A DNA stretch of 64,000 nucleotides from Polytrichum commune (GCA_950295325.1 OX485803.1:18104001-18168000), one strand, 5' to 3'. Counted from the stretch's first letter, positions 22,422 through 33,995 are shown. The notes: generated by a model not told the origin, from the letters alone. Program-made: numbers and translations.

Positions 22422-23086
22422 CAGACCTTGGACAACTAACCAACTAATCAATTATTAGTTAACTAGTTGCCTTTCATAACTATAGTTGTTCGCGATTTGA
22501 TTGGCCAAAAAATGTAGTTAACTATAGTTGTTCTAGATGCAGTGTGCCAAAAATCTAGTTATATCTAGTCAACCAACGTTGAACGTAGCCTGTTCACGGA
22601 ATTCCATTGTAGTGTTGTAGTGTCACTAGTGTGTTATTGTGGTCAACATGATCCTGAAAATGAACAAGCATATATACTCAATTATGACGTATTTGAGGTA
22701 GTCAAACTTAACTCACAATGGGAGTCTTTTATTGCCAAAAGACCAACTATGCCTTAATACAACACCAACAATGAAGACAACGACAACATCGATGCATGTG
22801 ATGAATATGAGGCTTAACATTCATAGGTAAAAAACAAATTTGACTATATTTTTTCTTTAAACTTAATATTTTTTTAGTTAACTATAGTTAGTTACATAGT
22901 TATAGTTGTCTGAAATTTTTATAGTTAACTATAATTGCTCTTGAATATGGTCTTAATTTTTTTTAATTAACTATAGTTGTTCTTCAAATTGGTTTAAATA
23001 TTTTCTAGTTAACCATAGTTGTTCCCTTAAATGTATTGAAAAGAATCTAGTTAATTATAGTTATTTTGGCAATTGTCCAAGGTCTG
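22422..23086. mobile_element. Non-autonomous hAT-like element with perfect 8-bp TSD
   Basis: GAATAGTT flanks the element on both sides (22,414-22,421 and 23,087-23,094). The termini are CAGACCTTGGACAA and, reversed, CAGACCTTGGACAA, a perfect 14-bp TIR. An 8-bp TSD and a CAG-starting TIR fit the hAT superfamily. Variants of TTAACTATAGTTGTTC lie near both ends (22,476, 22,518, 22,878, 22,925, 22,967, 23,009, 23,051). In hAT elements such as Ac, clustered subterminal motifs bind transposase. The 665-bp element has no intact ORF. A short segment near 22,700-22,820 (SQWESFIAKRPTMP, a stop, then NEDNDNIDACDEYEA) might be a trace of coding sequence. Confidence 0.8.
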
Positions 23087-23188
23087 GAATAGTTGTTGAG
23101 ATTCACAACTTATGAAAGATCAACATGAAGGATCTCATTCTCTTTAAGTGGTTAAAATAGCCCCTCCCAATTGTGCTCACTATTGAAC

Positions 23189-24506
23189 CTATAATGATGT
23201 CTTTATTTTCAACACATGATCAAGTCCATTGGATCCGGTCTTTGTTTCTTTTTTTGTTTTCTTTTGGTGGAGATAATATGTGTGAGGTACTATATTGCAA
23301 CTTGTGATCATTTTTTCATGTGTGGATTTTGTGTGTGGGGATGTGTAGTTCATGGAGTTGCTTAAAGAAGGTGTGTGAGTAGTTCCTTCAATGTTGGCTG
23401 CACTGATGATAGGTGGTACTACTTCCCAACCTTGTTGCGATAGGAGTGGTTGTAGGATAGTGTATTTGTTAAAGTTTTGGTATGTAGCTTCTGTCATGAA
23501 TGTTTCGTTATAGTAAGGGGGGGGGGGGTTCACCAATGATGGATAGGAGACAACACATGCATAGGAGTAGCCATGAGGGTATAGTCTTATATGGGGCTCT
23601 ATCTTTGATTGTACTATCATTGATTAATGTGAAGCATCTTGTTGTGGGGTGAGCAAGTAATATGTTTGCCAGAGTGTGTACCGCTTTGTTATGTCGATTG
23701 GTCCACATATTGTTTATATGTTTGTTTTTACAACATGAGAGTAGGTGGAGGGATGTGTCATTTTGACGGGAAGGTAGATATTACATAGTGGGGATATGTC
23801 TTGCTTGAGGATGTGTTTTTCACAGTAGTTGCGTGGGTAAGAGTGTGTTAGTTGGAATGTTTGTGTAAGGTTTTCTAGTATGTGTGGTGAGAGAGTGTGG
23901 TGGTTATGGAGGGGGGGGGGGGATGTGGGGTGGTTCTTTTCTTGGTAGTAGTGCGATATAGCGGTTAAGTAGGAGGAGGAGTTATGTAGTGAAGTCTTTT
24001 ATTTGGGGTGGGGAGATGAAAGGGTATTAGGAAATGGTTTGAGTTAAGGTAGAGTTGTGTGTGAATGTACATTGGTAAGGGGGTAAGTGTGTGCTAGCCA
24101 TGTAGAAGGTATCTATTAGGTTGGTATGATTATAGTTGGGACCAGCTTGTCTTGTGAAAGGTGTTGTATTGGGTATTGGTAGGAGGTGTAGATTAGAGAT
24201 AAAGGTTTGCCATTCTTTGTCCTTGTGTGATGGTGGGGTTGGGGAGTGTTGGTTGTATTGTCTGATGGAGAAGATGTCACATTTGAAATCTCCGGCTAGA
24301 AGTAGGAAGTGTGATGGGTAGGTGGCAAGTTTATTTGTTATTGATTGTTGGATGCAAGCTATTGGCTGTATATCTTCTTCATGCATAGGCATGTATAGGT
24401 GGATTATGAGGATGGGAGAAAGGGGCTTGTTGGAAATTGTGATGATTTGTAGGCAAAGGGTGAGTTCAATGCACGGTTCAATGGGGTAAGTGATTTTGGT
24501 GATGTT
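23189..24506 (-). mobile_element. LINE remnant: endonuclease domain plus C-terminal domain
   Basis: This is an antisense non-LTR retrotransposon remnant. The frame from 24,506 to about 24,027 holds an AP-type endonuclease core: ILIIHLYMPMHEEDIQP, then FLLLAGDFKCDIF (the GDFN-like block, here GDFK), a KEWQTFISNLHLLPIPNT block and NLIDTFYMAS. After stops and frame changes the C-terminal region follows. 23,508-23,708 reads NRHNKAVHTLANILLAHPTT and IPSWLLLCMCC. 23,189-23,620 reads FNKYTILQPLLSQQGWEVVP and IEGTTHTPS, matching the pattern at 9.5 kb. Only about 300-500 bp lie between the two regions, too little for a reverse transcriptase domain, so an internal deletion is likely. Runs of G on the plus strand (23,518, 23,911) fall inside. 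Confidence 0.65.
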
Positions 24507-25805
24507 TCATGGGGAAGGCAATGGATTTATGTATCATGTAGTCTAGATTTTGGCGAAGACAAAACCTAGGGAAACGCTTAGGAAAGACTTAAAAGTTGAA
24601 CATTATGTTTATATAGGTGTGTTAAATAAGTTTTATTAGGACAATTTTAGGTTTTTTTAGGTTTTTTAGTACATTCACAAACAAGGGTTTAAAAGTCTCT
24701 CAATCACAATACGTGCACTTCATAATGGTCACTCAATCTCACATAATTTACCTAGGCAATAGTCTGGTAGTGAGTTCATTTGACTTGGACCTTGTGCGGT
24801 GTGCAAGCATAGGCTTAAATTTTGTCAATAGTGTTGCATAAAGTATCTCATTTTTGTCTTTTTGCCAAAATCAAGGGCACTTTGGTGTGGTCAATAATCT
24901 TGAGTTAATTAGCCTTTTAATGTAACTTGAAAGGGTTGTCCAATCACCCTTACAAGTTTTTTTTGATTAATCCAAATTTTAATTATAATGTCAAGCAATT
25001 GTCTTTACCTTATCTCTAACACAAGTCTAAGTATCAATTGCATGGGACAATAGGGCAAACCATTGCTCAAGTCCGTATTCTTGGTTCATTTATAACTGTT
25101 TTTTTGAATTTTTTTAATAATCTTAGATCAAACATAATAACTCCTTTCAAGAACACCTCTTAGTTTTCAATTCACTTGCAACTCTCCGAGGCTATTGTCT
25201 AGTTGTATTGATCAGCACGACTAAAATAATACGATTTGCCCTTGACATACATCAAGACAACTTAATCACATTCGTATATGTATTTAGCACTTACGAATGT
25301 TCAACACCCACACATTAGATCCCCTTTCACTAAAGGTTATTGTACCCTTCATAGACAATGGTCTTGCCTAGCTACCCTTTCAACTTCTAGCCTATCAATG
25401 GTTAGGAGTGTAAAAAACTAAAAGGATCCTGGCTATGGAAGTCCATAGCCTTAACCACCTATGGGTGCAACTGACTGTGCATATTCTTAATCAATTGCGC
25501 AACATTTACAAGTTGAGGTTGATTGATACATTCTTACATTAGTTAGCAAGAAAGTAAGTAAATTACATCACTTTACATTTCCAGGTACAATTGAATGGCT
25601 CAAGAGTTGGCTATTACCATTCCAAACACAAATCACAAATTATTCTAGTGTTCCCTGACCTTAAGTTGCTCACCTAAAGACTATTGCCGGAATCATATTT
25701 TCCCAAATTTGCACGAGTTAGCAAGCACTCACGTTCAAAACCAATAGCCCCATTACCCTCCTCACATCCTAGGGAATTGTATTACAAATACGATTGAAAA
25801 ATTGA
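24507..25805. other. No gene seen
   Basis: AT-rich. A short perfect hairpin, GGCTATGGA/TCCATAGCC, lies near 25,429-25,449. No element boundaries were recognised. Confidence 0.4.
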
Positions 25806-25985
25806 AGCCTAGAATGAGGGGCTGATCACACCAGCTAGTATTGACTCCATCCATCAGCATCTCCGACTGTAATAATGTGAAAAGTGGTGGGCGTACATCT
25901 ATTTCTCAACATAATCCCCAACAATTTCATGGCTAGAATTGGACAGAAGGTTTGGTGTGATCTGGGCATGAGAGTCTTGCAGTTC
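25806..25985 (-). mobile_element. MITE family B fragment
   Basis: Shares GGGGCTGATCACACC, AATGTGAAAAGTGGTGGGC, CATCTATTTCTCAACATAAT and CCCCAACAATTTCATGGCTA with the 12.5-kb pair, and ends GTTTGGTGTGATCTGGGCAT. It is an internally deleted or truncated copy of about 180 bp. Confidence 0.6.
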
Positions 25986-26756
25986 AACGATTTGCCTGAG
26001 ACATGAATCATTATGCTCGTTGTAATATAGAACAAATCCGGAGCAGTTAAACATTTCCTCAGAGTTTCAAGTTAACCGCAATTATTTTCCTGTCTTTGCA
26101 ACTCATAAGATAGCAGTTCCTTGTGCAATACTACCCAAGCTATGATTCAAACACTAATGAATGTCATGATCAACTCACAAACACCAACACTACAGACTAG
26201 ATTAGAGTTTCCATAGATCTTGGACACACAAAGAGATGAGAAGGTCTCGCATAGCAAATCACAAGGTACAAGATAGAACTGTCAATCCATTACAAACACC
26301 TTGGACCTATATTGATTACTTCCACAACAGTTAATAAGCCTAGCAACTATGGATCCCTCAGAGCATGTTGAAAAAAAAAGTCATAATCAAATTTCAAACA
26401 TAGAGGAGACCGGTGCTCCAAGAATTGTTTTGACGCTAGGTAGAAATATATACTCTCTCCTCTTCAAAGTTCCTAGCCATATATACACTTTTAAAGCACA
26501 TGTGCAAATATCAAAGTTCAAATCCATTCCTATCAAGATGTAGTTTGTCTTATCCCTACTTCATGAAATCTCGAGACCATAACCTGTTGAAACCTATGCA
26601 CTTAGTACTTTCTGATTCACTTTGTGACCTATTCCCATTTACTTTTTTATTTTGTTTGAAAAGTAAATAAGATAAATAATAAATCCATGTCACATACATG
26701 GAGATTAAACGCCCTCTAGTAGGGGTATATATGGTCATCACATACATGTTAGGGCA

Positions 26757-26895
26757 TCCAAGGTCCGAGATGACCCTAAACTATTGGGTGATAGTGGAGA
26801 GGTACCAATTTTCGAGTGGAGTAGTTGGCGCTTCCATTCTTGCTGCGAAATCTTCTTTTTAATTGACGGAAAAAACTAGCTAGATGGGTAGGAAG
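26757..26895 (+). mobile_element. SINE-like unit, second copy
   Basis: Colinear with 6.11-6.24 kb: GACCCTAAACTA, GATAGTGGAGAGGTACC, GAGTGGAGTAGT, GCGAAATCT, TTGACGGAA and AACTAGCTAG. The B-box region is mutated here (GCTTCCATTC in place of GTTCGATTCC). Confidence 0.4.
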
Positions 26896-27014
26896 CCAAG
26901 AGCCCACCCACCTCGAGGTAGGCAGTAAACCCCACCATGCACCAAGAGGATTCTTGAGCAGGGTAGGGCCAATGGGCTTAAATTCATGTCGGATTGCCCG
27001 ACATTGGTTATTTG

Positions 27015-27700
27015 TTTGCTTATTTATTCAGGGAATTCATGGTGTTATTGTATATGATTTTGTGGGAGGAGAATTGCCTATCTATATATTTTGTGGATTT
27101 CTTTGTAGGGATTTTGGTCTCTTCTATGAATAGGAGTAGTGATATGGTGTTGTTGATGGAGGTGAGTTGATGGACATCTTGTAGACTTGTGATGATGGTG
27201 AGAGAGTGGTGTTTGCTGAAATGTTGTCTTTGACATGGTCATATAATTATTGTGTGATATTATTCGAGGTTTGTGGGTTGGCGAGAGATGTGATTATAGT
27301 GTTGTAGGTGGCGGGAAGGTCTAGCGGAGGAGGGAGGTCGTGTAATCGGCGTAGTATGATGAGGCTATGGAGTGGGAATATGTTTTGGAGGGTTAGGTTG
27401 CATGTTTTTAGGGACTGGGCTAATGGACTCTATTAGGGTATAGATGAGGTGAGGGGTGTGGTATGTGTTGAGTAGTAGGGCATGTTTTGTAATGTGGGGG
27501 AATTTGTGGCGAGAGTTTGGGTAGTGTGATAGACATTGTACTAGGAGAGGAATGTGTGTCAGTATGGAGGTGTATTCATGTTTGAGTGTCGTAGAATTTT
27601 GTTGGTAGTATTGTGAGTGTTTGTGTGGGTTGTTGGGGTGGTGTGTGCGGTGGTGTTGTGGGTGCATATGAGATTAAATACAATTTAAAAAAAAAAGAGG
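27015..27700 (-). mobile_element. LINE remnant: start of the endonuclease domain
   Basis: On the minus strand a frame from about 27,240 down to about 27,015 reads LTIITSLQDVHQLTSINNTI, then SLLLFIEETKIPTKKSTKYI and SSHKIIYNNT. The FIEETKIP block matches the catalytic glutamate motif (QET) of AP-type endonucleases in LINE ORF2, and the spacing to KIIYNN is typical. Upstream (27,365-27,667) is a His/Pro/Thr-rich frame with the C-rich codon use of the 23-24 kb LINE, perhaps ORF1 or a linker. The element breaks off near 27,010. It may belong to the same family as the 9.5-kb and 24-kb remnants. Confidence 0.55.
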
Positions 27701-28149
27701 ATTACGGAGGTCAAACATGGTATGTAGGTTTGCTTGGGCTTGATGGTTGTGTAATTGGTATGTGGATTATATGTTGGAGGGCATATGGATGAGGTAATAG
27801 GTATGATGGTTATAGATATTTGGGAATGGTTTATGGGAAAGTTTTGTTAGGATGTTGGTATAGAATACAAGCAAGTATAAGAGAGGCCCATAGTGATGTA
27901 ACCAGATTGGGGCTATTCATGTGAGGAGCCATTGGCTTGGTGATGACTTGGTGGTGGGTGGGGATGTGTCATGTTGTAGAAGCCTAGTGGTGTTTGAAGT
28001 TGTGGTGCATGGCTACCCGTGTGAGATTCGTGGCATCTATGTAAACTTACCTATTGTGGATGAAGGGGCTCTAGTAAAACAAGTCCCCTATAAGGTTGAG
28101 GGCTAATTCATTCTAACCAAACTCTGCTGCAATAATTTGGGGACTCTAA

Positions 28150-28191
28150 TTCTATATCCGAGGTCATATGTTCTATATCCGAGGTCATATG
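28150..28191. repeat. Perfect 21-bp tandem duplication
   Basis: The 21-bp unit beginning TTCTATATCCGAGGTCATAT occurs twice back to back without a mismatch, so it is recent. Confidence 0.9.
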
Positions 28192-28661
28192 TAAACACCA
28201 AAGAATCCCTAGCCATCTCCTATGAGTGACCCCCACACACACACACATATACATACATACATAAACAAAGATATAACTAATGCCTATTCCTACCTTTTGG
28301 AAGTTACTAGGCGGGAAGGAAGATGAGTTTGAAAGAGCTCATGCTACCTCCAAATCCAACAAAATCTGAAGTCTGAGAAAATCAAACATTTGACACTCCA
28401 AACATGTGATGGTGGGTCTGTGTTTGATAGCTCCTTGTAAGTAGTGATGTATACCAGTGCACAGGGAACAGCTGCCACTTCCAAAGGAGAAGAAAAAGTA
28501 GAACAGAGAAAGATGAAAGAAATCTCCAAAAGAAACTCAAAGTCCTGGCTACAAGTTAACTTGAATATCGCCTTCAATGCAGCCAATATTTTGTGGCCGG
28601 CAGCGAGATCATTGTGCCCGGAAAATCTGATATTTTGTAAGTAACTGGTACTCATGCTCAT

Positions 28662-28847
28662 ATGGCGTTGGCTCTGCCTGCCACAACACAGGGTGGCTGC
28701 TCGTCACCGGCCGGCCATTCAAAGCAACATACATACGACCTTCAAATTCCATCTCACAGCTTTCCTCATGACAATATCTTTGAGGAAGTCCATTCGATGG
28801 GGGCAGGAGCTCCAGCACGGAGGACTCCCTCCCTCCTCAGAATTTAA
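28662..28847 (+). CDS. Small open frame, possible host exon
   Basis: This 61-codon frame starts with an ATG (MALALPATTQGG) and ends LLRI before TAA. The middle, YDLQIPSHSFPHDNIFEEVH then SMGAGAPARRTPS, has a balanced composition and high third-position GC compared with the window. No known domain was recognised. A GTAAGT donor-like site follows at 28,863 but is out of frame after the stop. It may be a chance frame. Confidence 0.2.
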   Translation: MALALPATTQGGCSSPAGHSKQHTYDLQIPSHSFPHDNIFEEVHSMGAGAPARRTPSLLRI

Positions 28848-29492
28848 TCCAGTCGTCGTGTTGTAAGTAGACTAAACCCGCGTTTAATGGAATTCAGTGT
28901 CGCTCGCTGATTGGAATCGTTACGCAAGGCTATAAAACTTCTCACTATAGATTTGATTTTGTTACCACCAAAGATCAAAAAAAAGTTTTACAATGTACAA
29001 CATCCATGACTTGGTTAAAAAGAAGTTTAAACTCTTCGCAAAATGTGACATATGCAGCACCGCCGCGTAGCTCCGGAGAGTAAGCGACGCGAAATACCAT
29101 GCAAACGGTGTACTGGTATTCTCCTCTCTTGACGAATTTGCAGGGGGAGGGAGGGGAAAGCTCGAGTCGTGGGCAGTAAACGAGATTATGTCACCAGGTG
29201 ATTTGATCTCACGATGATTTTTGAAGCGAGATCGCGAAGGATTTTTACGGAAACTCACCAGATTGTCCTCGAGTCAGTCGGATTTCATGTGTACTATAAG
29301 TTCATGCGTTCAAGTTGCAGTGTGATGAGCGACAATTGACTTTCCTCTATATATCTCTCTCTCTCTCTATCTATATCTATATATCTATATATATACATAT
29401 ATGACACTTATAAATATTTGCCTAGTCCTGGACGACACGCAAGGGCTGCCTAGAATCATCATTTTTCAATGATGGAAAAATAATTAGTGGGC

Positions 29493-29645
29493 TTACATAC
29501 TATCTATCTTATATGCACCTTCTTCTCCTGCTGCTGCTGCTGCTGTTGTCTCAGCTTCCGAAGCCGCAGCCCTTAGATTTGGTGACTCGTACAGTGGTGT
29601 ATGATTTGGGGACAGAGCCTGACACGTGTAGATCTGGCCCTTCAT
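29493..29645 (-). CDS. Small 50-residue open frame with an alanine run
   Basis: The frame begins MKGQIYTCQALSPNH, continues LYESPNLRAAASEAETT, then an Ala5 run encoded by the CTG/CAG repeat, and ends GEEGAYKIDSM before TAA. The upstream strand has TATATA about 60 bp away. No homolog is recognised. It could be a microprotein, a first exon, or chance. Confidence 0.2.
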   Translation of the reverse strand: MKGQIYTCQALSPNHTPLYESPNLRAAASEAETTAAAAAGEEGAYKIDSM

Positions 29646-30009
29646 CCTTAGCTGCTGGCCCGGGGGCTAGCTAGCTAGTGGGTAATAACTTAAGCTATAT
29701 ATGTATATATATGTGATGCATGCGGGGGCTTGTGTGCTGGAAATTTTTATCACGTTTTGTTTCCCTCCCAAGAAAGATCTCTCCCTTGATAAGTTTGTGG
29801 GAACTTGGAAGTGCACAAGGCCCCAAACGAATGAAACGGAGCGAAGTTAGTCAGTACAACATCAAGTTTATTTTTGTTTATGTTGTCGGGGGTAGTTGGG
29901 ACAAGAAGAGAAAGAACGGGGTTGCCAGGACGGCATGCATGTCACACGTCCCAAAACCAATCCTCCCATCTCATCAGTCATTAGGCCAATGATGCACCCT
30001 TCTATTCAT

Positions 30010-30740
30010 TCCCGGTTTCCACACCTCCTCGGCCCTCGCGACTCACTAGAAGGAAGGAAGGAAGGAAGGCAAGCATCCTCTAGCTAGTGGAGCGGGTGTT
30101 GAAACCGCCACTTTTGACCCCGAAAAGGCCGGAGAAAAAATCGTCCCAAAATCGTCTAAAACAATTCAATCCAATCCGACCGCTCATTGACGAAACTCAG
30201 CACGTCTTATGATAGATTCGATTGTACGGATGTTGTCTTTGTGTCGTTAGGATTCTTCAAATATGTTCTCTTATCCCCAGTTTCACACCTCCTCGGCCCT
30301 CGCGACTTACAAGAAGAAAACATCCGAGTGGAGCGGCTGTTAAAACTATCACTTTGAACCCCTCAAAGGCTTAAGAAGCATCTTCCCAAAATCGTCTAAA
30401 ACAATTTAATCCAGTTCAACCACTCATTGAAGAAACTCGGCACATCTTATGATAGATTCAATTGTACGGATGTCATCTTTGTGTAGTTTAGGATTTTTCA
30501 AACATGTTTTCTTATTCCCAGTTTCACACCTCCTCGGCCCTCACGACTTACAAGAAGAAAGCATCCTAGTGGAGTAGCTGTTAAAACTACCACTTTTAAC
30601 CCCCCAAAGGCTGAAGAAAAATCTTCCCAATATTGTCTAAAACAATTTAATCCAGTTCAACCAATCATTGAAGAAACTCAGCACATCTTATGATAGATTC
30701 AGTTGTACAGATGTTATCTTTGTGTAGTTAGGATTTTTCC
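30010..30740. repeat. Three tandem copies of a 240-bp repeat
   Basis: CACACCTCCTCGGCCCTC recurs at about 30,019, 30,285 and 30,525. Each copy continues with a GTTAAAAC..CACTTT block, AAAATCGTCTAAAACAAT, AACTCRGCACRTCTTATGAT and GATTCAATTGTACGGATGT. The first copy has a GAAG microsatellite expansion (30,049-30,068) that lengthens it. Copies 2 and 3 are about 240 bp apart. Confidence 0.85.
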
Positions 30741-31462
30741 AAAAAAAAATTGCCATCAATTGTCCACGTTTTGAAAATAAGAAGATAATAGTGTTAATGT
30801 GCCTATTGATATTGTCAGGCAACAATAACTATATGGGAAAAAAATTGTTGGGTCTCATTCTTTAGGAGTTAAGTGTTGACCATTAATAATAATTTTTAGA
30901 TGTGACAATTGTAGATTACTTTCCTTTAGGGGTCAACATGAGGGATTATGATGCTCCAAAGTATCTCATATTCAACTTTCATATGCACAAGCTATAAGGG
31001 TTCAAAGTTTACTTGGTAGATGACGCAAAACCAATACGGAAGCTTGATGTTAAGCTAATGGACAGTCTCAACTTCAATATATACCATCTACCATGTTCCA
31101 ATAATCAACACAATTGAGAGGGCCTTTGTGATGATTTTTTTTTCATTTTTCATTTTAAAACCCTCACTATGATTGAGCCTTCTAATTTTTGCACTTAGAA
31201 ATTAAAATGGAAAAATTGAAACGTCCCACCCTCCACAAACAATTTTGGATGTTGGCTTTGATTGAGCTATCTTTTTGTGTGAGCAACTACAAATCCCTAG
31301 GATTGTTTTAGAATTTGAGTTAAAATACAATCGTTGTCTCTATAACACTTAACCCCTAAATACCTAAGAAGCCTAATATATGTCAATTTGCATTAATTTT
31401 TACAAAGGTTTAACAAACTTGATTTCATCCCTTTTCTCTTTTTTCCTTTATTCTCGTTTCTT

Positions 31463-31743
31463 TTAAGGTATTTGGCAGACATGCGATAACCGTATGAAAA
31501 GGAAAATAATATATTCCCATGTAGAAAAAGAGACCAGGTGTATTGCAAGTCCCCCCTCCCCCACAACAATGAAACAAGTACAATTTTTTGAAAGTAGTGA
31601 AAGTTGTCTTGTCACCCAGAACCATTGGGAAAGCTTGATGTTCACATGATGAACGCTCTCAAAATCCATGTGTACTTATTATGCAAGATTCAAGGATGTC
31701 GGTTTTGGACGGGTGTTGATGATTTTAGCACCCTCCACCTTAC
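31463..31743 (+). mobile_element. Short MITE with TAAGGT termini, copy 1
   Basis: About 281 bp, from TTAAGGTATTTGGCAGACAT to TTTTAGCACCCTCCACCTTA. It is colinear with 32,721-33,003: both have AACCGTATGAA, GTAGAAAAAG.GACCA, a poly-C run, a CTTGTCACCC/ATTGTCATCC block, ATGTGTACTTATTATGCAAG and GTCGGTTTTG. The right end is shared with the larger element at 55 kb (AGCACCCTCTACCTTA). Confidence 0.65.
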
Positions 31744-32720
31744 CTTTATTCTGAACCATCATCACATGACTTTGAGTCGTGTCACTATGGTCACAGATTA
31801 CCTTATAAATGATTCGATTTCTTTTTGAAAGCTGGGTCCACTTGTATCAAATCAAATCCTCATATCTACGTACACCCCAGTATATAAAGTGGACACTGGA
31901 CATGAATAATGAAAGAAACACAAGAGTCACGGCCATTTACTATGTCCGACTCCATGACAGGTATTTTTATTGCTAGAAAACCTTTCCCAATTTTGATGAA
32001 AGGTGTCTGTTGAAGCACTTACGATCGAGCCCTGTCAAAACGATGCTAAGTTACCAAACATAAACATATATATATGTAGAGATGTTGATGTGCATTTCTG
32101 TTTACGGACACTTATCCATGCCAAAGTGACTATGGGGTTTTCTCGGTTCAAAAGTGTGTTTAAGTTCGGAGTTTTAATAGGATACGGTGTATTTGGCCTT
32201 GGTATGATCATAACATGATTCTTCTTATGAGTTACGGTCATGGAGCCTGCAGTGGATTCGAGAATCAAGTATCTGGATGCCAATATCCTAGTGCTTCAGC
32301 CTGAGTTCGAAGTCTAGGTAGTTGAACACAACTCATTATCTAAGTAATGTTGTGACTGCGTCACTAGGTACTGGGTATTAGAGAAAGACATCGGAGGTTA
32401 TTGAACCCTAATGGTTTGAATGGCTCGTTATCAACCTCAAGATTTTATAGAGAGGGGTTTGAGGTTGTTGCTCAATGTTTTCATTGATTGAGTGTAAAAT
32501 TTGTCCCATCTAAAAGGATCTAAACTATCATATGCATTTTATGTATATATAGAATGAATTATAGGGAGAGTTGAACTCACATAAATGGCCTAGTCTCACA
32601 TACATATCATGTATATCTAATATGTGTTGTTACATGTGATTTTATTTTCCAAATCTTCTAAAGAGGTTGTAGATTCAATATCATAGACTATATAAGGTAG
32701 CATCGCCTTCAACCAAGAAG

Positions 32721-32760
32721 TTAAGGTATTTGGCATACATGTGGCAACCGTATGAACCAA

Positions 32761-32794
<34 letters not shown>

Positions 32795-33003
32795 TTCAAG
32801 GTAGAAAAAGGGACCATGTATACTGCACACCCCCCCCCCTCCCCAAGTACAATGTTTTGAAGTGAGAATCGTATTGTCATCCAAAAGCGCTAGGGAGGTT
32901 AGATGTTTACATAAAACATTCTCAAAATCGATTTGTACTTATTATGCAAGATTTAAGGGCGTCGGTTTTGGGCGGGTTGTTGATTGTAGCACCCTCTGCC
33001 TTA
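32721..33003 (+). mobile_element. Short MITE with TAAGGT termini, copy 2
   Basis: About 283 bp, colinear with the 31.5-kb copy. It carries an additional (TATC)n microsatellite at about 32,761-32,796 that copy 1 lacks, and a C9 run at about 32,829. Confidence 0.65.
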
Positions 33004-33814
33004 CAATGTTATTTCATGTGTTGTTAGTGATTCGTGCATATTGTCATCTCTTATGTATAAACTAATGTTAGTATGCTACCTAGGTGAATGCACGAATCAA
33101 AGAACCTACCCATGAGTATTAAAACCATGATATCAGTCAAATGTTGATATTTGGTGGGTATGTCAAGGTGAGAGAATCTATGTATACCAGGGTTATTGTT
33201 TGGACCACTACCATTCTAAAGCATATTGATATCAAGACGGTTTTGCTTAAATACAAAAATTCTTGCATGATAAATTGACCCGAATGATATCACAAACAAA
33301 AGTAACATCAAATACCCATATCTGAATAGTATCCAAAACTGTGGAAATCGTCATTACAGATACTTGAATGGTTTATAAAGACCAACACCCTTATAAACAC
33401 ACACCCAGTCCTGTAAGAGTTAAGATTGGCAGTCATCATTGTCCTTCCCCTTCCCCAACAAAAAGAAAGTCTTGCTAAAGTATCGGAGGCCAAACTTTGA
33501 AGGTGATGAGAAAGGCAAACCTTCGCCAACCAACATGTTAATGAACACGTGTCCCGTGTTCCATGCCCCAAGGCAAAAATTAGATTGTGGCCCAAGTACT
33601 TTAATTGGTGGGAGTCGGGCCATGGCAACCACAAAGGAGGAGGAGTAGTATAGTATGGCTAAGAAATGAGGCGAATTTAGGCCCGTACGAGTTGTTGAAA
33701 TCATTTGGATGTGCATGTCCCAATGCCATTTGTAACTGGTCTGTCCTGTGGAAACAAGCCTTGGCATGCCCGAAATATACCCTCATATCTATGTGGAGTC
33801 ATGGTGTGATATCC

Positions 33815-33995
33815 GTTACGATAACCACACCCCCATTTACCCTCTAAAAGACCGAAGCGAAATCGTCCCAAAATTGTCTAAAACAACCACCTAGTCGAGT
33901 TTAGAAGTTCATTAAGTTTTTTGGGCACCTCTTATGGTAGATATGATTTTACATAGACGGAATTTTGTAGGGTTAAGATTATTCACACAAAGTTT
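33815..33995. repeat. Diverged copy of the 240-bp repeat
   Basis: ATCGTCCCAAAATTGTCTAA, then AACAACCACCTAGT, GGGCACCTCTTATGGTAGAT and a GGGTTAAGATT block follow the same order as the 30.0-30.7 kb triplicate with many substitutions. Confidence 0.5.

Larger units (their letters stand above)
28300..30009. other. Apparently low-copy, more GC-rich region
   Basis: Unlike its surroundings, this part shows no match to the repeats found elsewhere in the window and contains GC-rich and CpG-containing patches, a (CT)n(AT)n tract near 29,350-29,400, and a CTG repeat at 29,527. Three TTGTAAGTA sequences (28,436, 28,636, 28,862) resemble plant 5' splice sites. These traits would suit the edge of a host gene or its promoter, but no exon chain could be built. 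Confidence 0.35.

Noticed and set aside
27921-28106. LINE endonuclease on the plus strand
   Set aside because: CEIRGIYVNLPIVDE is faintly like an endonuclease block, but no second motif was found on either side.
33308-33767. Overlapping 108- and 115-codon frames
   Set aside because: Two frames of the same DNA are open on one strand with no motif, and an open frame also exists on the other strand. This is typical of chance openness in a GC-richer patch.
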